A stretch of 64,000 nucleotides of DNA, taken from assembly GCA_017473905.1 (NCBI GenBank), contig JAFUJA010000004.1, forward strand, positions 1 to 64,000, in the 5' to 3' direction. This DNA is from Lachnospiraceae bacterium. GTDB lineage: Bacteria > Bacillota > Clostridia > Lachnospirales > Lachnospiraceae. The position numbers were made by a program, and so were the translations under genes. Positions 25,388 to 33,510 of this stretch are shown piece by piece; positions within the stretch are counted from its first letter, which is position 1, and each line of letters opens with the position of its first letter. Below the pieces are notes generated by a model. That model was not told the origin of the DNA and made no database searches. It saw nothing but the letters and a program-made list of their open reading frames with translations.

Positions 25388-26032
25388 CTATTTGCTGTTC
25401 CACTGTGCCAGACGCGTTTCAAATTCTTCATAAAAAGCCTCCGGCGAAGCATAGGGCATAAGATAAAACAACTGCAAATGCTCCATGTTTATTTTTTGTG
25501 CATCAGCCCCGTTCTGCAGGGTATGCTGCACTTCTTTTATATGATTATGCCAGGTCAGTATAAAAGCTTCGTAACGTTTCAGTTCCGGCGTATCCAACCA
25601 GTTTTTTATCTTCTCCTTGGTGCGGTTTGTTTTTACACATTCATCCGCCTGAAGAAAATAAGAAAATCCCTCATCCTCATAGACTCTTCCCAAGGGAAAC
25701 AGCCTGCAAATGCCCGGACGCCAGGGATGAATGCTGCAGCGTCCCTCTCCGTTTAAAAAGGAACATGCTTCACCATCCCCCATGAGCAAATGGGGAATAA
25801 TCACACCTTCTTCCACATGAAGGCCTACTTCCTTCTCAAGAAAGGATGCAAAAGGTCTGTTCGTACCGAAACTCAATCTGCATACATCATAAGGATCCAG
25901 ACAAATGGTATCACCCATACCCGTACAACAGGCATGGCACCCTTCGCAATCGTTACACCCTACTTTTACAAGGTCGGCAGAAGTGTAACGCTTTCCGTCT
26001 GAAATATCCTCAAGATTACATTCTCTGATCAT
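25388..26032 (-). CDS. YkgJ-type Fe/Zn-cluster-binding protein
   Basis: A 214-residue protein with the cysteine-cluster signature of the YkgJ/UPF0153 family: CNDCEGCHACC near residues 26-36, later CSFLNGEGRCSIHPWRPGICRLFP (about 88-111) and a further Cys near 130. These cysteines bind a zinc or iron-sulfur centre in the family, whose reaction is not established. Its ATG overlaps the stop of a 39-residue micro-protein gene by four bases (ATGA), so translation of the two is coupled. There is no signal peptide. Confidence 0.88.
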   Translation of the reverse strand: MIRECNLEDISDGKRYTSADLVKVGCNDCEGCHACCTGMGDTICLDPYDVCRLSFGTNRPFASFLEKEVGLHVEEGVIIPHLLMGDGEACSFLNGEGRCSIHPWRPGICRLFPLGRVYEDEGFSYFLQADECVKTNRTKEKIKNWLDTPELKRYEAFILTWHNHIKEVQHTLQNGADAQKINMEHLQLFYLMPYASPEAFYEEFETRLAQWNSK

Positions 26033-26148
26033 TCTTCGTCATCCCATCCCTTACCCGGATGAGCTGCAACAGATACAACCGTTGCAATCGCTGCAATAAC
26101 AGCCACAATAATGGGAATACCGATTAATCCTGCCAAAATAAGAAACAT
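26029..26148 (-). CDS. 39-residue single-pass membrane micro-protein
   Basis: A short open frame starts at ATG 26148 with a GGAGG site eight bases upstream and ends in a TGA that overlaps the ATG of the YkgJ-like gene (ATGA). The product starts MFLILAGLIGIPIIVAV, continues as one membrane helix of about 28 residues, and ends in a short acidic tail, GKGWDDEE. The strong ribosome site and the coupling argue for a real gene rather than leader noise. It could anchor the cysteine-cluster protein to the membrane or act as a translational leader. I know no family for it. Confidence 0.72.
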   Translation of the reverse strand: MFLILAGLIGIPIIVAVIAAIATVVSVAAHPGKGWDDEE

Positions 26149-26170
26149 AGTTTTGTCCTCCAATACATTT

Positions 26171-26197
26171 TCAGGGTAGCATATAAACATACCCTGA
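26171..26197 (-). other. Intercistronic hairpin between DUF4317 and the micro-protein gene
   Basis: Perfect eight-base arms TCAGGGTA / TACCCTGA with an 11-base loop lie 10 bases after the DUF4317 stop. There is no U-run on the minus strand, so it looks more like an mRNA-stabilising or processing stem than a full terminator. Confidence 0.5.
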
Positions 26198-26207
26198 CTA
26201 ATCTATT

Positions 26208-27368
26208 TTACTCGTTTTCGCCTTCACCTTCAAGTTCTTTTACAATCCTTTTTACAATTCCGTTCACTTCTACGTCGGAATTCATGGGAATTACGATACA
26301 TTTTCGACCGTCAATCACACGGATTTCCACGATATCCGCAGCTTCTGCCTTCATTTTCAGCTGCATGTTATCAGATTTTAGTTCAAAATTTTTACGTTCG
26401 CAGATACTGTCAAGATGAAGTTCCCCGTCCTCACCCACGGTTTTATTGAATTTTTGTTCCACGATGGGAAGGTGTTCCTCCTTCACACCGCTTTTTAAAA
26501 GAAGGTCCTTGGCGCCTTCCTTATCCAGTGTTACCGGGTCGTACACGGTGCGGTTGTCCGTCATTTCCGTCAATTCATTGTTAATGGCACGTACCACCTC
26601 AAAAGTATCGTATCCGGGCACTTCATTAATTACTTCTTCCACAAACTGGCTGAACATTTCTTTCTCCACATTGGAGGGAATTTCTTCCTCACAACCCAGA
26701 ATGCCTTCAACGAATTCGCTGTGCATCTCATCTGTATTTTTTACATAATACAAAACTTCATTCACATCACAGCTTCTGTCATTAAAAGCAGGATATAAAA
26801 ACGCCGCATCCGGCATTTCCACTACCCAGTCACGTACCCTGTTTGCAATGATGTTTTCTTCGGAATGGTAGCTTAAGCCCGGTTTGGATAAATTCACGGG
26901 ACAAATACAGCAAAGACAGTATGTATACACTTCTTCCGACTCATCCAGGGCAATTTTATCGCTTGTTTTGGTCATGACATCATATACATCATGCATAATG
27001 AGAATCAGATAATTTCCCACATAAGAGTAATTCTCAATTACCTTCTGATAAAAAGCATCCAGCAAATCTTTGTTTTTTAATTCGGAATTACGCAAGGCAA
27101 GCAAAGATGCCTGGGCACTTCCCGACTCCTTTTCTTCCTTCGTGAATTCCAACGTAAAAAGATTCTTTCCCAGCACACCGGAAAGTCCTTTTTTAAAAAT
27201 CTCGATATATTTAAACTGCTCCTCTTCTTCCAAATCCGTAAAATAAGAATCAATATATGTCTTAATCCGCTTCTCTTCTCCGGTTACATAGCAGCCGGTG
27301 ATTTTGGTAATGGAAGAGTCCGTTTTTTTAAAACGTTTCCGCAGCTCCAGAATATCTGAATTGTTCAT
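26208..27368 (-). CDS. DUF4317 domain protein
   Basis: A 386-residue soluble protein of the DUF4317 family, which is common in Lachnospiraceae. Typical features are the N-terminal DILELRKRFKKTDSSITKITGCYV, YCLCCICPVNLSKPGLSYH near residue 170 and a C-terminal EIRVIDGRKCIVIPMNSDVEVNG strand. No catalytic motif or membrane helix is visible, and the function is unknown. I take the ATG at 27368 with a GGTAGGA site; a GTG six codons earlier has its purine-rich site too close. The palindromic element at 27480-27690 lies just upstream. Confidence 0.9.
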   Translation of the reverse strand: MNNSDILELRKRFKKTDSSITKITGCYVTGEEKRIKTYIDSYFTDLEEEEQFKYIEIFKKGLSGVLGKNLFTLEFTKEEKESGSAQASLLALRNSELKNKDLLDAFYQKVIENYSYVGNYLILIMHDVYDVMTKTSDKIALDESEEVYTYCLCCICPVNLSKPGLSYHSEENIIANRVRDWVVEMPDAAFLYPAFNDRSCDVNEVLYYVKNTDEMHSEFVEGILGCEEEIPSNVEKEMFSQFVEEVINEVPGYDTFEVVRAINNELTEMTDNRTVYDPVTLDKEGAKDLLLKSGVKEEHLPIVEQKFNKTVGEDGELHLDSICERKNFELKSDNMQLKMKAEAADIVEIRVIDGRKCIVIPMNSDVEVNGIVKRIVKELEGEGENE

Positions 27369-27479
27369 GTATCCTACCTTATGCACGCTCCTTTTATTGC
27401 AGGGCGTGTCCTTTCTGAAAATCTCAATACAGAATTTATTGTAACATAAATTTAAAATAAAAAGAAGAGGGGACTTGCG

Positions 27480-27690
27480 GTACTGTGCCAGTCCACCTTT
27501 TCCACGGATTTCTCTTGTTTCGGGGGATTTTAGTATCCGCGCAGGCGTTTCTCTTTCTTCCGCAGACTGTGTGAATGCGTCGGCACTTAACGAGTGGGCA
27601 TTTGTGGCTCACGAGTTTAGTGGCCGCTACGCATGAGGTCAAGCGAAAGCGTGTCTAAGGAAGAAAGCATAAACGCCTGCGACACCCTAA
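27480..27690. repeat. Large palindromic intergenic element, related to the 53.6-kb tandem repeat
   Basis: The 392 bases between DUF4317 and the cation ATPase hold nested inverted repeats. Outer arms are 27541-27561 and 27659-27680 (GCAGGCGTTT...TTTCTTCC against GGAAGAAAG...AAACGCCTGC). Inner arms are 27575-27596 and 27610-27634 (ATGCGT...CGGC against GCCGCTACGCAT). A small AAGCGAAAGCG hairpin lies at 27641-27651. To the left (27492-27527) is a unit that begins TCCACCTTTT and reaches GGGGGA exactly 36 bases later, the same frame as the half-units at 53.6 kb. Short open frames across it cross the stems and look accidental. It may be a MITE-like or REP-like element, or a structured RNA. Confidence 0.7.
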
Positions 27691-27721
27691 CGCAAGAAAA
27701 CGCAAACGCCGGCAGACATGC

Positions 27722-27755
27722 AAAAAGCGCATCCCCGCCAGCACGAAGATGCGCC
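27722..27755 (-). terminator. Intrinsic terminator of the cation ATPase gene
   Basis: Six bases after the stop at 27761, the minus strand reads GCGCATC, a 14-base loop, GATGCGC and then TTTTTGC. The seven-base stem and short U-run fit a rho-independent terminator. Confidence 0.72.
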
Positions 27756-27760
27756 CTTAT

Positions 27761-30385
27761 TTATTTGATGAAGCTCTTGATGACACGGAAGCCCTGAATC
27801 AATACCGTAGGTGCTGCCGCAAGAATAACAATCCATGCATACTCCATACCGGACAATGCCACCGCATCAAATACCCGGCTTAAGAAAGGTACAAACAACA
27901 ATACTGCAATTAAAATTCCACCGGTTAAGAATGCCACAAGACTGAAAGGATTCTTGCGGAAACCAAGTGCAAAAATGTTGTTTTTACTGCGGCAGTTAAA
28001 TCCGTGGAATAATCTTGCTAGAGTTAAAGTTGCAAATGCCATGGTGCCTGCTGCCTGTGCAGATGTACCAAGTCCGATGTAATATGCCGCCATGGTTGCG
28101 ATACCGATGAATACACCCTGATATAAAAGCTGCAACAGAAAACTTTTGGTAAGAAGCCCTTCCTTCGGATCTCTGGGTTTTTCACCAAGCAAATCCTTCT
28201 CAGGGGGCTCCATGCCGATTGCAAGTGCCGGCAAAGAGTCTGTTACAAGGTTAATAAACAACAGCTGTACTGCGGTAAAAGGCGCCGCAAGCCCCATAAA
28301 AGAAGTATACAGAACCGCCAGAATCGCCGCCGTATTACCGGACAATAGGAACAACACTGCATTCTTGATGTTACGGTATACGTTACGTCCGTTGGCAACC
28401 GCTTTGATAATGGTCGCAAAATTATCATCCGTCAGAATCATGGATGCGGCATCCTTGGAAACTTCCGTTCCCGTAATACCCATTGCAACACCTATATCTG
28501 CCTTTTTCAAAGCAGGTGCATCATTCACGCAATCTCCGGTCATTGCAACAATACGGCCTTTTCTCTGCCAGCTTTCCACAATACGGATTTTATTCTCAGG
28601 GGAAACACGGCCGTATACGGAAACCTTCTCTACCACGGCATCCAGTTCCTCTTCCGTCATGGCATCCAGTTCCGGTCCGGTAAGAGCCATATCGCCCTCT
28701 TCGTAAATACCGATTTTGGCAGCAATCGCCGTTGCGGTAATTTTATGGTCTCCCGTAATCATAACCGGACGGATACCGGCACGTTTTGCCTCTGCAACCG
28801 CTTCTGCAGATTCTTCTCTGGGAGGATCCATCATGGAAATTAACCCAAGGAAAATCAAATCTTTTTCTGATTCCGTAGTAAGAATAAAACGTTCTCCATC
28901 GCCGGCAACATAAGGACGATACGCAAATGCCAATACACGAAGGCCGTTCCGGCTGAAAGTGCTGTTTGCTTCCTTTAACACTTCACTCTGTTCTTCCGTC
29001 ATGGGTAAAATTTCATCCCCGATTTTTATTTCACTGCATCGGGACAAAAGAACATCCGGCGCTCCCTTTGTAAAAAGAATGTATTCCCCGTCCATTTTAT
29101 GAAGGGTACTCATAAGCTTACGCTGGGAATCAAATGGAATTTCTCCGATTCGTGCAAAAGCATCTCTGATTCTGTCTTCTTTGATACCGTCTTCTTTATG
29201 GATGTTTCTAAACATATCAAGAAGGGCATACTCCGTGGGGTCCCCCACACCTTTTCCGTCCACAATGGTGGAATCGTTGGTAAGAACCGCGCTGTACACA
29301 AGCAGTCTGTGTACGGGATTTTCTTCGTCTAATTCTTCAGCAGGTAAAAAATTCCCTTCCGTAAAACAATTCTGTACCTGCATTTTATTCTGTGTAAGAG
29401 TACCTGTTTTATCTGAGCAGATAACGGAAACACAACCTAAACTTTCCACTGCCTTTAACTCTTTGATAATGGCGTTTTCCTTTGCCATTTTACGGGTTCC
29501 CATGGCCTGGACAATGGTTACGATGGAGCTTAATGCTTCCGGAATTGCAGCTACCGCCAGAGCTACCGCAAACATAAGTGCATCTAAAAGTTCCTGTTTA
29601 CGGAACAGACTGATACCGAATACAACTGCTGCCACAATCAGAATGAGAATGGACAATTTCATGGAAAATGCATCCAGACTTTCCTGCAGGGGAGTTTTTT
29701 TCTTCTTTGCCGCATTTAAAAGACCGGCAATTTTACCGATTTCCGTATCCATTCCGGTTCCGGTCACAACCATCCGGGCACGGCCATAGGTTACAAGGCT
29801 TCCGGAATAGGCCATATTCACTCGTTCTCCCAAAGGAATCACGCCGGTAAGTTCCACATCATCTTTATCCACACAAAGAGATTCTCCGGTAAGGGAGCTT
29901 TCATTTACCTGTAAGGAATAGGACTCTAAAATTCTACCGTCCGCAACAACCAGATCACCGGCTTCCAGTTCCACAATGTCACCGGGTACGATTTCCATGG
30001 ATGCAACTTCCTGCTTACAGCCGTCTCTGATTACTTTTGCACTGGGTGCTGACATAGCCCTTAAACCGGCAAGAGACTTTTCTGCCTTCACATACTGTAC
30101 GGTACCAAGAATGGCATTCATGGTAATAACCGCAAGAATAACCACGGTACTTTCACCATTGCCGGAAAAGAAAGAAATAACAGCAGCAATAATAAGTATA
30201 ATAACCAATAAATCTTTAAACTGTTCCAGAAAAATAACAATTACGCTTTTCTGTTTTTCTTCCCGGAGTTTGTTTTCTCCGTATTTTTTTAACCGCTCCG
30301 CCACTTCTTCTTTTGTGAGACCCGATTCCTTTGTTTCCAATTCTTCCAGTACGTTTTTCTTTTGTTCCAAATACCACTCTTTCAT
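27761..30385 (-). CDS. P-type cation-transporting ATPase (Ca2+/Mn2+ type), riboswitch-controlled
   Basis: An 874-residue P2-type ATPase of the SERCA/PMR1 class. It shows the N-terminal cation ATPase domain, ten predicted helices, the actuator motif SLTGESL (about 164-170), the M4 motif IPEAL (about 281-285), the phosphorylation site CSDKTGTLTQ with Asp near 325, GDCVNDAPALKKADIGVAMG in the hinge, and NLVTDSLPALAIG in M6. It pumps a divalent cation out of the cytosol at the cost of ATP. A yybP-ykoY riboswitch precedes it, and that class senses Mn2+, so manganese export is more likely than calcium export here (inference). AAAGGAGAG precedes the ATG. Confidence 0.95.
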   Translation of the reverse strand: MKEWYLEQKKNVLEELETKESGLTKEEVAERLKKYGENKLREEKQKSVIVIFLEQFKDLLVIILIIAAVISFFSGNGESTVVILAVITMNAILGTVQYVKAEKSLAGLRAMSAPSAKVIRDGCKQEVASMEIVPGDIVELEAGDLVVADGRILESYSLQVNESSLTGESLCVDKDDVELTGVIPLGERVNMAYSGSLVTYGRARMVVTGTGMDTEIGKIAGLLNAAKKKKTPLQESLDAFSMKLSILILIVAAVVFGISLFRKQELLDALMFAVALAVAAIPEALSSIVTIVQAMGTRKMAKENAIIKELKAVESLGCVSVICSDKTGTLTQNKMQVQNCFTEGNFLPAEELDEENPVHRLLVYSAVLTNDSTIVDGKGVGDPTEYALLDMFRNIHKEDGIKEDRIRDAFARIGEIPFDSQRKLMSTLHKMDGEYILFTKGAPDVLLSRCSEIKIGDEILPMTEEQSEVLKEANSTFSRNGLRVLAFAYRPYVAGDGERFILTTESEKDLIFLGLISMMDPPREESAEAVAEAKRAGIRPVMITGDHKITATAIAAKIGIYEEGDMALTGPELDAMTEEELDAVVEKVSVYGRVSPENKIRIVESWQRKGRIVAMTGDCVNDAPALKKADIGVAMGITGTEVSKDAASMILTDDNFATIIKAVANGRNVYRNIKNAVLFLLSGNTAAILAVLYTSFMGLAAPFTAVQLLFINLVTDSLPALAIGMEPPEKDLLGEKPRDPKEGLLTKSFLLQLLYQGVFIGIATMAAYYIGLGTSAQAAGTMAFATLTLARLFHGFNCRSKNNIFALGFRKNPFSLVAFLTGGILIAVLLFVPFLSRVFDAVALSGMEYAWIVILAAAPTVLIQGFRVIKSFIK

Positions 30386-30450
30386 TTGAGCTCTCCTTTC
30401 TTTTCAGATGCAGGCTCTCTTTTTTATTTATACGATGGATTTCCATATAC

Positions 30451-30575
30451 AAATAAAAAAGAGACCTTTGCTGCATCCGTTGCAACAAAAGTCTCGTTAC
30501 TTACCTGATTGAGCCGGGTTTCTCACCGTGATGACGACACAATCACCGTTTTTTTAACGGTAACTACTCCCTTTT
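30451..30575 (-). ncRNA. yybP-ykoY Mn2+ riboswitch with terminator
   Basis: The leader of the ATPase reads, in transcript sense, GGGAGTAG near 30573-30562, then GTGTCGTCATCACGGTGAG, then AACCCGGCTC, and later CGAGAC. These are the conserved blocks of the yybP-ykoY class as seen in B. subtilis yybP. The last part forms a stem GAGACTTTTGTTGCA / TGCAGCAAAGGTCTC (30495-30461) followed by TTTTTTATTT, an intrinsic terminator. Binding of Mn2+ is expected to free the downstream message. The ATPase starts 65 bases after the terminator. Confidence 0.9.
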
Positions 30576-30585
30576 ATTTACGGCT

Positions 30586-30594
30586 AGTATACCA
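30586..30594 (-). promoter_or_regulatory. Extended -10 promoter of the riboswitch-ATPase unit
   Basis: TGGTATACT on the minus strand (30594-30586) is an extended -10 element placed just upstream of the riboswitch. No good -35 lies at 17 bases, as is usual for extended -10 promoters. Confidence 0.6.
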
Positions 30595-30667
30595 CGGCCC
30601 GATTTAAAATTCTATCAAATTCTTGTTTTTATCATGTAAAGAACATGTAAATTTTCAGACAGAATTC

Positions 30668-31123
30668 TTACGCCATACCATTGACGGTTTTATATTTATA
30701 AAGCATTTCCGCATGATTCTGTTCTTCCACCTGAATATCGGCAAGAAGCTTACGGATTGCAGCATCTGCAAAGATAAATACATTATTGTTGTATTCGGAA
30801 GACACCATCTTTTCGGTACCGATACAGTCTGTGGCAAGGAAGCAGTCCGCCTTCTTGTCCTCTGAATTGGTAAGGGCATCATAGGTGGCCTGAGGTGCAT
30901 AGGATGCTCCGTCGTTGTCATTACAGTCACAAGTGGGTGTCTTTCCCTCCAAAACCTGATTCAATGACTGAAGATGCTCTGCTTCTTTCTTGGAAAGCTG
31001 CTTAAATAAGTCCTTTAAAACAGGGTCCTTTGCCTGCTGCTCATACTTGGTATACTTTTCGATACAGCACTGTTCCTGTGTACACAAATCCTGAATTGCC
31101 TGCATTTCTTTTTCTTTTAACAT
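30668..31123 (-). CDS. Ferritin-like/CotF-type spore coat protein
   Basis: A 151-residue helical protein. The N-terminal helices (LCTQEQCCIEKYTKYEQQA, FKQLSKKEAEHLQSLNQVL) and a C-terminal helix (LLADIQVEEQNHAEMLYKYKTVNGM) have the E-x-x-H and E-x-x-x-H spacing of ferritin-like four-helix bundles. The overall pattern resembles the CotF/YhcQ spore coat family. A Cys-rich insert with CDCNDNDGASYAPQATYD lies in the middle. It stands alone between the riboswitch promoter and the uronate operon, with GAGGAAAT before the ATG. The coat role is inferred from the family only. Confidence 0.82.
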   Translation of the reverse strand: MLKEKEMQAIQDLCTQEQCCIEKYTKYEQQAKDPVLKDLFKQLSKKEAEHLQSLNQVLEGKTPTCDCNDNDGASYAPQATYDALTNSEDKKADCFLATDCIGTEKMVSSEYNNNVFIFADAAIRKLLADIQVEEQNHAEMLYKYKTVNGMA

Positions 31124-31152
31124 GATATTTCCTCTTTTCTTTTTACTTTTTT

Positions 31153-31192
31153 ACCGGAAAGACAGGCCCGGTCTACCGTCCTGCCTTCCGGT
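31153..31192 (-). terminator. Strong hairpin after the uronate operon
   Basis: On the minus strand ACCGGAAGGCAGG pairs with CCTGTCTTTCCGGT over a 13-base loop. It lies between the end of the GH2 gene (31250) and the CotF-like gene (31123). It has no U-run on the minus strand, so it may be a weak terminator or the leader stem of the CotF-like gene. Confidence 0.5.
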
Positions 31193-31249
31193 TTCCATTG
31201 TTATTTTTTCCCGTCAAAAGGGTTTTATACATAAAAAAGAAATGATTTG

Positions 31250-31390
31250 TTAATTTTTAGAAATCCGGTTCAACTCCCTGTTCAAAGAAAGAAGCTGTTC
31301 CTTGGTTACATGCACTCCTGCCGCTCCCATAAGCCCGGAAAGACGGATAACAGTAAAACCACCCATCATCTCCAGCATTTTCTCATTTTC
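31250..31390 (-). pseudogene. Frame-displaced 3' end of the GH2 glycosidase gene
   Basis: From base 31390 downward, a different minus frame encodes 46 residues beginning ENEKMLEMMGGFTVIRLSGL and ending in NRELNRISKN before TAA at 31250. This looks like the natural C-terminal helix pair of such GH2 enzymes. The upstream GH2 frame runs into TGA at 31366 after the short tail KMRKCWR. One missing base at about 31390/31391, inside GATGCACTGAAAATG, explains both. The restored protein would have about 746 residues. It could be a real mutation, a rare sequencing error or strain variation. Confidence 0.72.
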
Positions 31391-33489
31391 AGTGCATCTC
31401 CCATCATACTTTCCTCACTGCCGGAAGCCAGTTCTTTTAAAAAGCCGGCAATCAGTCCGGCGGAAGCAGGATTGGCAAGGAGGTCGGATATTTTATCATT
31501 CAGGGAATAAAAGCCTTCCGGCTGCTGAACATCAAACCAGTTTAATACAGCACCCTTTTCTTTTAGTCTGTATGCTTCGTTAAAATGCGGCACCTTACGG
31601 ATTCTCGCAGTGTCCGTATGGGCACCCGCAATAGCCATGATTTCGCTCTCTCCCTCGTTGGGTACATCAAAATGAAAGAAATGTGTGGTACTTTCTTTGG
31701 TTTCCAGACTTTTGCCGTTTACAATCAGTTCCACCTTGGGAAGATTACTGTACACCGTAACACGGGTTACACTTTCCACCCTGTCCACGTATCTTTTTCC
31801 GCAGATATGCACGAACTCTTCCTTGGAAAGCCAGGCCTTATAAGCATAAAACGCATCTTTTTTATAACTTCGGTCAAAAGTTACAAGACCTTTGTGATTC
31901 TGTCCGTTTTCTCCCCCTTCATTTCTTGCATCCGCACCGAAATCAAACATATTCCACACATAGGTGCACCAGAGATAATCCCTTGTAAAAAGCTGCTTAA
32001 TCAACTCTTCGTGATAATAGCTCTGATATTCCTCCGTATAATCTCCCTGGGTAGGATTGGAAGTATGCCAGTTTAAGGCTTCACAACCGTATTCGCTGAC
32101 ACCGATGGGAATATTGGGATATTCGGCATGGAATTTGTCAAACCAGGGACCGTTCATGGAAACGTCTCCGCCGTACCAGCCGAAATAGTGATTGTAGGCA
32201 ATCACGTCAGGAATTTTTAAATAAGAGGCATGAATATCACACATGGATACTGCCGCAACGGTAGTAAGACGGGTAGGGTCCATTTTATGGGCAAGATCGT
32301 TTAACATCATATGATTGGAAATCAAATCCCCATCCTCTTCTCCTGCCATGGTGATTTCATTGGAAAGTCCCCACACTACAATACTGGGGTGATTGTAATT
32401 CTGGACAATCAACTCTTCCATTGCCTGCTTCGTATTGTCCCTGCCTTTCTCCATGTGCTGGGAAATATAAGGAATTTCCGCCCATACCACCATACCGTAC
32501 TCGTCACAAAGTTCATAAAAGTACCGGTCGTGCTGATAATGGGCAAGGCGAATGGTGTTTGCACCCATTTCCGCAATCAGCTCCATATCTTTTAAGTGAT
32601 GTTCCTTATGAAGGGCATTCCCCAGTTCCCACCAGTCCTGATGTCTGGAAACACCTCGCAGAGGGTATTTTACACCGTTTAAAAGAAATCCCTCATGGGC
32701 ATCCATCACGAAAGTTCTGCAGCCGAATCTTGTTGAAACACGGTCAAGTTCTTCCCCGTTTAAGGTCAAAACCGCAGTAGCCCTATAAAGATACGGGTCA
32801 ATTCTTCCATGCCACAAATGCACGTTTTTAATTAAAAATCTTGCACCGGTGTCCGTACCTTTTCCCTGAAAAGTACCGAGGCAGTTCCCTTCCATATCCT
32901 CAAGATGAAAGGTTATCGCATGCATTTCCCCGGCATTGTAGTGCTCTACTTTGATTTCCACGTTTGCATCATTACCGTCAATCAAGGGAGTAACATGAAT
33001 CCCCGGCGTACCCATTTTTACAAGTTCAAAATGGGTTGAAGACACGGAGATAACCGATACATCACGATAAAGACCGCCATAAAAAGTAAAATCCGCTTTC
33101 TGGGGATATACCCTGTCATTCACACCGTTGTTGACTTCAATCACAAGAAGATTTCCCTCTTCCTTTAGCCCTGTAAGTTCTACCCTGAAGGTGGAATATC
33201 CTCCCTCATGTTCTCCGAGCTTGACACCGTTTAAAAATACTCCCGCGGTAGAGTTGGCGCCTTTTATTTCCAGAAAATGCTTCGGCAAAGAAGGAAGTTC
33301 TGACAAATCAAAGGTTTTGGCATAATACCCCGTTCCCCGGTAATAATCATTCCCGCCGTCCTGACCGTCAATGGCATTCCATGTATGAGGCAGGTTTACA
33401 TAATTCCATTTTACAGGCATTTCGGAAGGCACATGGTCCGTATCCAGGGAAAATGCCCATTTTCTGTTAAAATTTGTTATTTTACGCAT
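31366..33489 (-). CDS. Glycoside hydrolase family 2 (beta-glucuronidase or beta-galactosidase), 3' frameshift
   Basis: A 707-residue GH2 enzyme with sugar-binding domain (residues 1-150), Ig-like domain (about 155-255) and TIM barrel (about 265-560). The acid/base Glu is E378 in WGLSNEIT and the nucleophile is E466 in IGVSEYGCE. An NHK motif at 531-533 sits where N-x-K motifs occur in beta-glucuronidases, although similar NDK motifs are found in beta-galactosidases. It is the last gene after uxuA, uxuB and a GPH symporter, so a glucuronide or other uronide is the likely substrate. No signal peptide is seen, so hydrolysis is cytosolic. The catalytic part is intact, but the last 46 residues are out of frame. 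Confidence 0.87.
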   Translation of the reverse strand: MRKITNFNRKWAFSLDTDHVPSEMPVKWNYVNLPHTWNAIDGQDGGNDYYRGTGYYAKTFDLSELPSLPKHFLEIKGANSTAGVFLNGVKLGEHEGGYSTFRVELTGLKEEGNLLVIEVNNGVNDRVYPQKADFTFYGGLYRDVSVISVSSTHFELVKMGTPGIHVTPLIDGNDANVEIKVEHYNAGEMHAITFHLEDMEGNCLGTFQGKGTDTGARFLIKNVHLWHGRIDPYLYRATAVLTLNGEELDRVSTRFGCRTFVMDAHEGFLLNGVKYPLRGVSRHQDWWELGNALHKEHHLKDMELIAEMGANTIRLAHYQHDRYFYELCDEYGMVVWAEIPYISQHMEKGRDNTKQAMEELIVQNYNHPSIVVWGLSNEITMAGEEDGDLISNHMMLNDLAHKMDPTRLTTVAAVSMCDIHASYLKIPDVIAYNHYFGWYGGDVSMNGPWFDKFHAEYPNIPIGVSEYGCEALNWHTSNPTQGDYTEEYQSYYHEELIKQLFTRDYLWCTYVWNMFDFGADARNEGGENGQNHKGLVTFDRSYKKDAFYAYKAWLSKEEFVHICGKRYVDRVESVTRVTVYSNLPKVELIVNGKSLETKESTTHFFHFDVPNEGESEIMAIAGAHTDTARIRKVPHFNEAYRLKEKGAVLNWFDVQQPEGFYSLNDKISDLLANPASAGLIAGFLKELASGSEESMMGDALKMRKCWR

Positions 33490-33510
33490 AATATACTCCT
33501 TTTTAGATCA

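Noticed and set aside
27436-27642. A 68-residue minus-strand frame between DUF4317 and the ATPase.
   Set aside because: It crosses the arms of the palindromic element, has no ribosome site and no protein-like composition.
28146-28706. A 186-residue plus-strand open frame.
   Set aside because: Also antisense to the ATPase hinge and membrane region; no start signals.
29181-29789. A 202-residue plus-strand open frame.
   Set aside because: It is opposite the well-conserved P-type ATPase and has the low-complexity Ser/Thr-rich look of an antisense frame.
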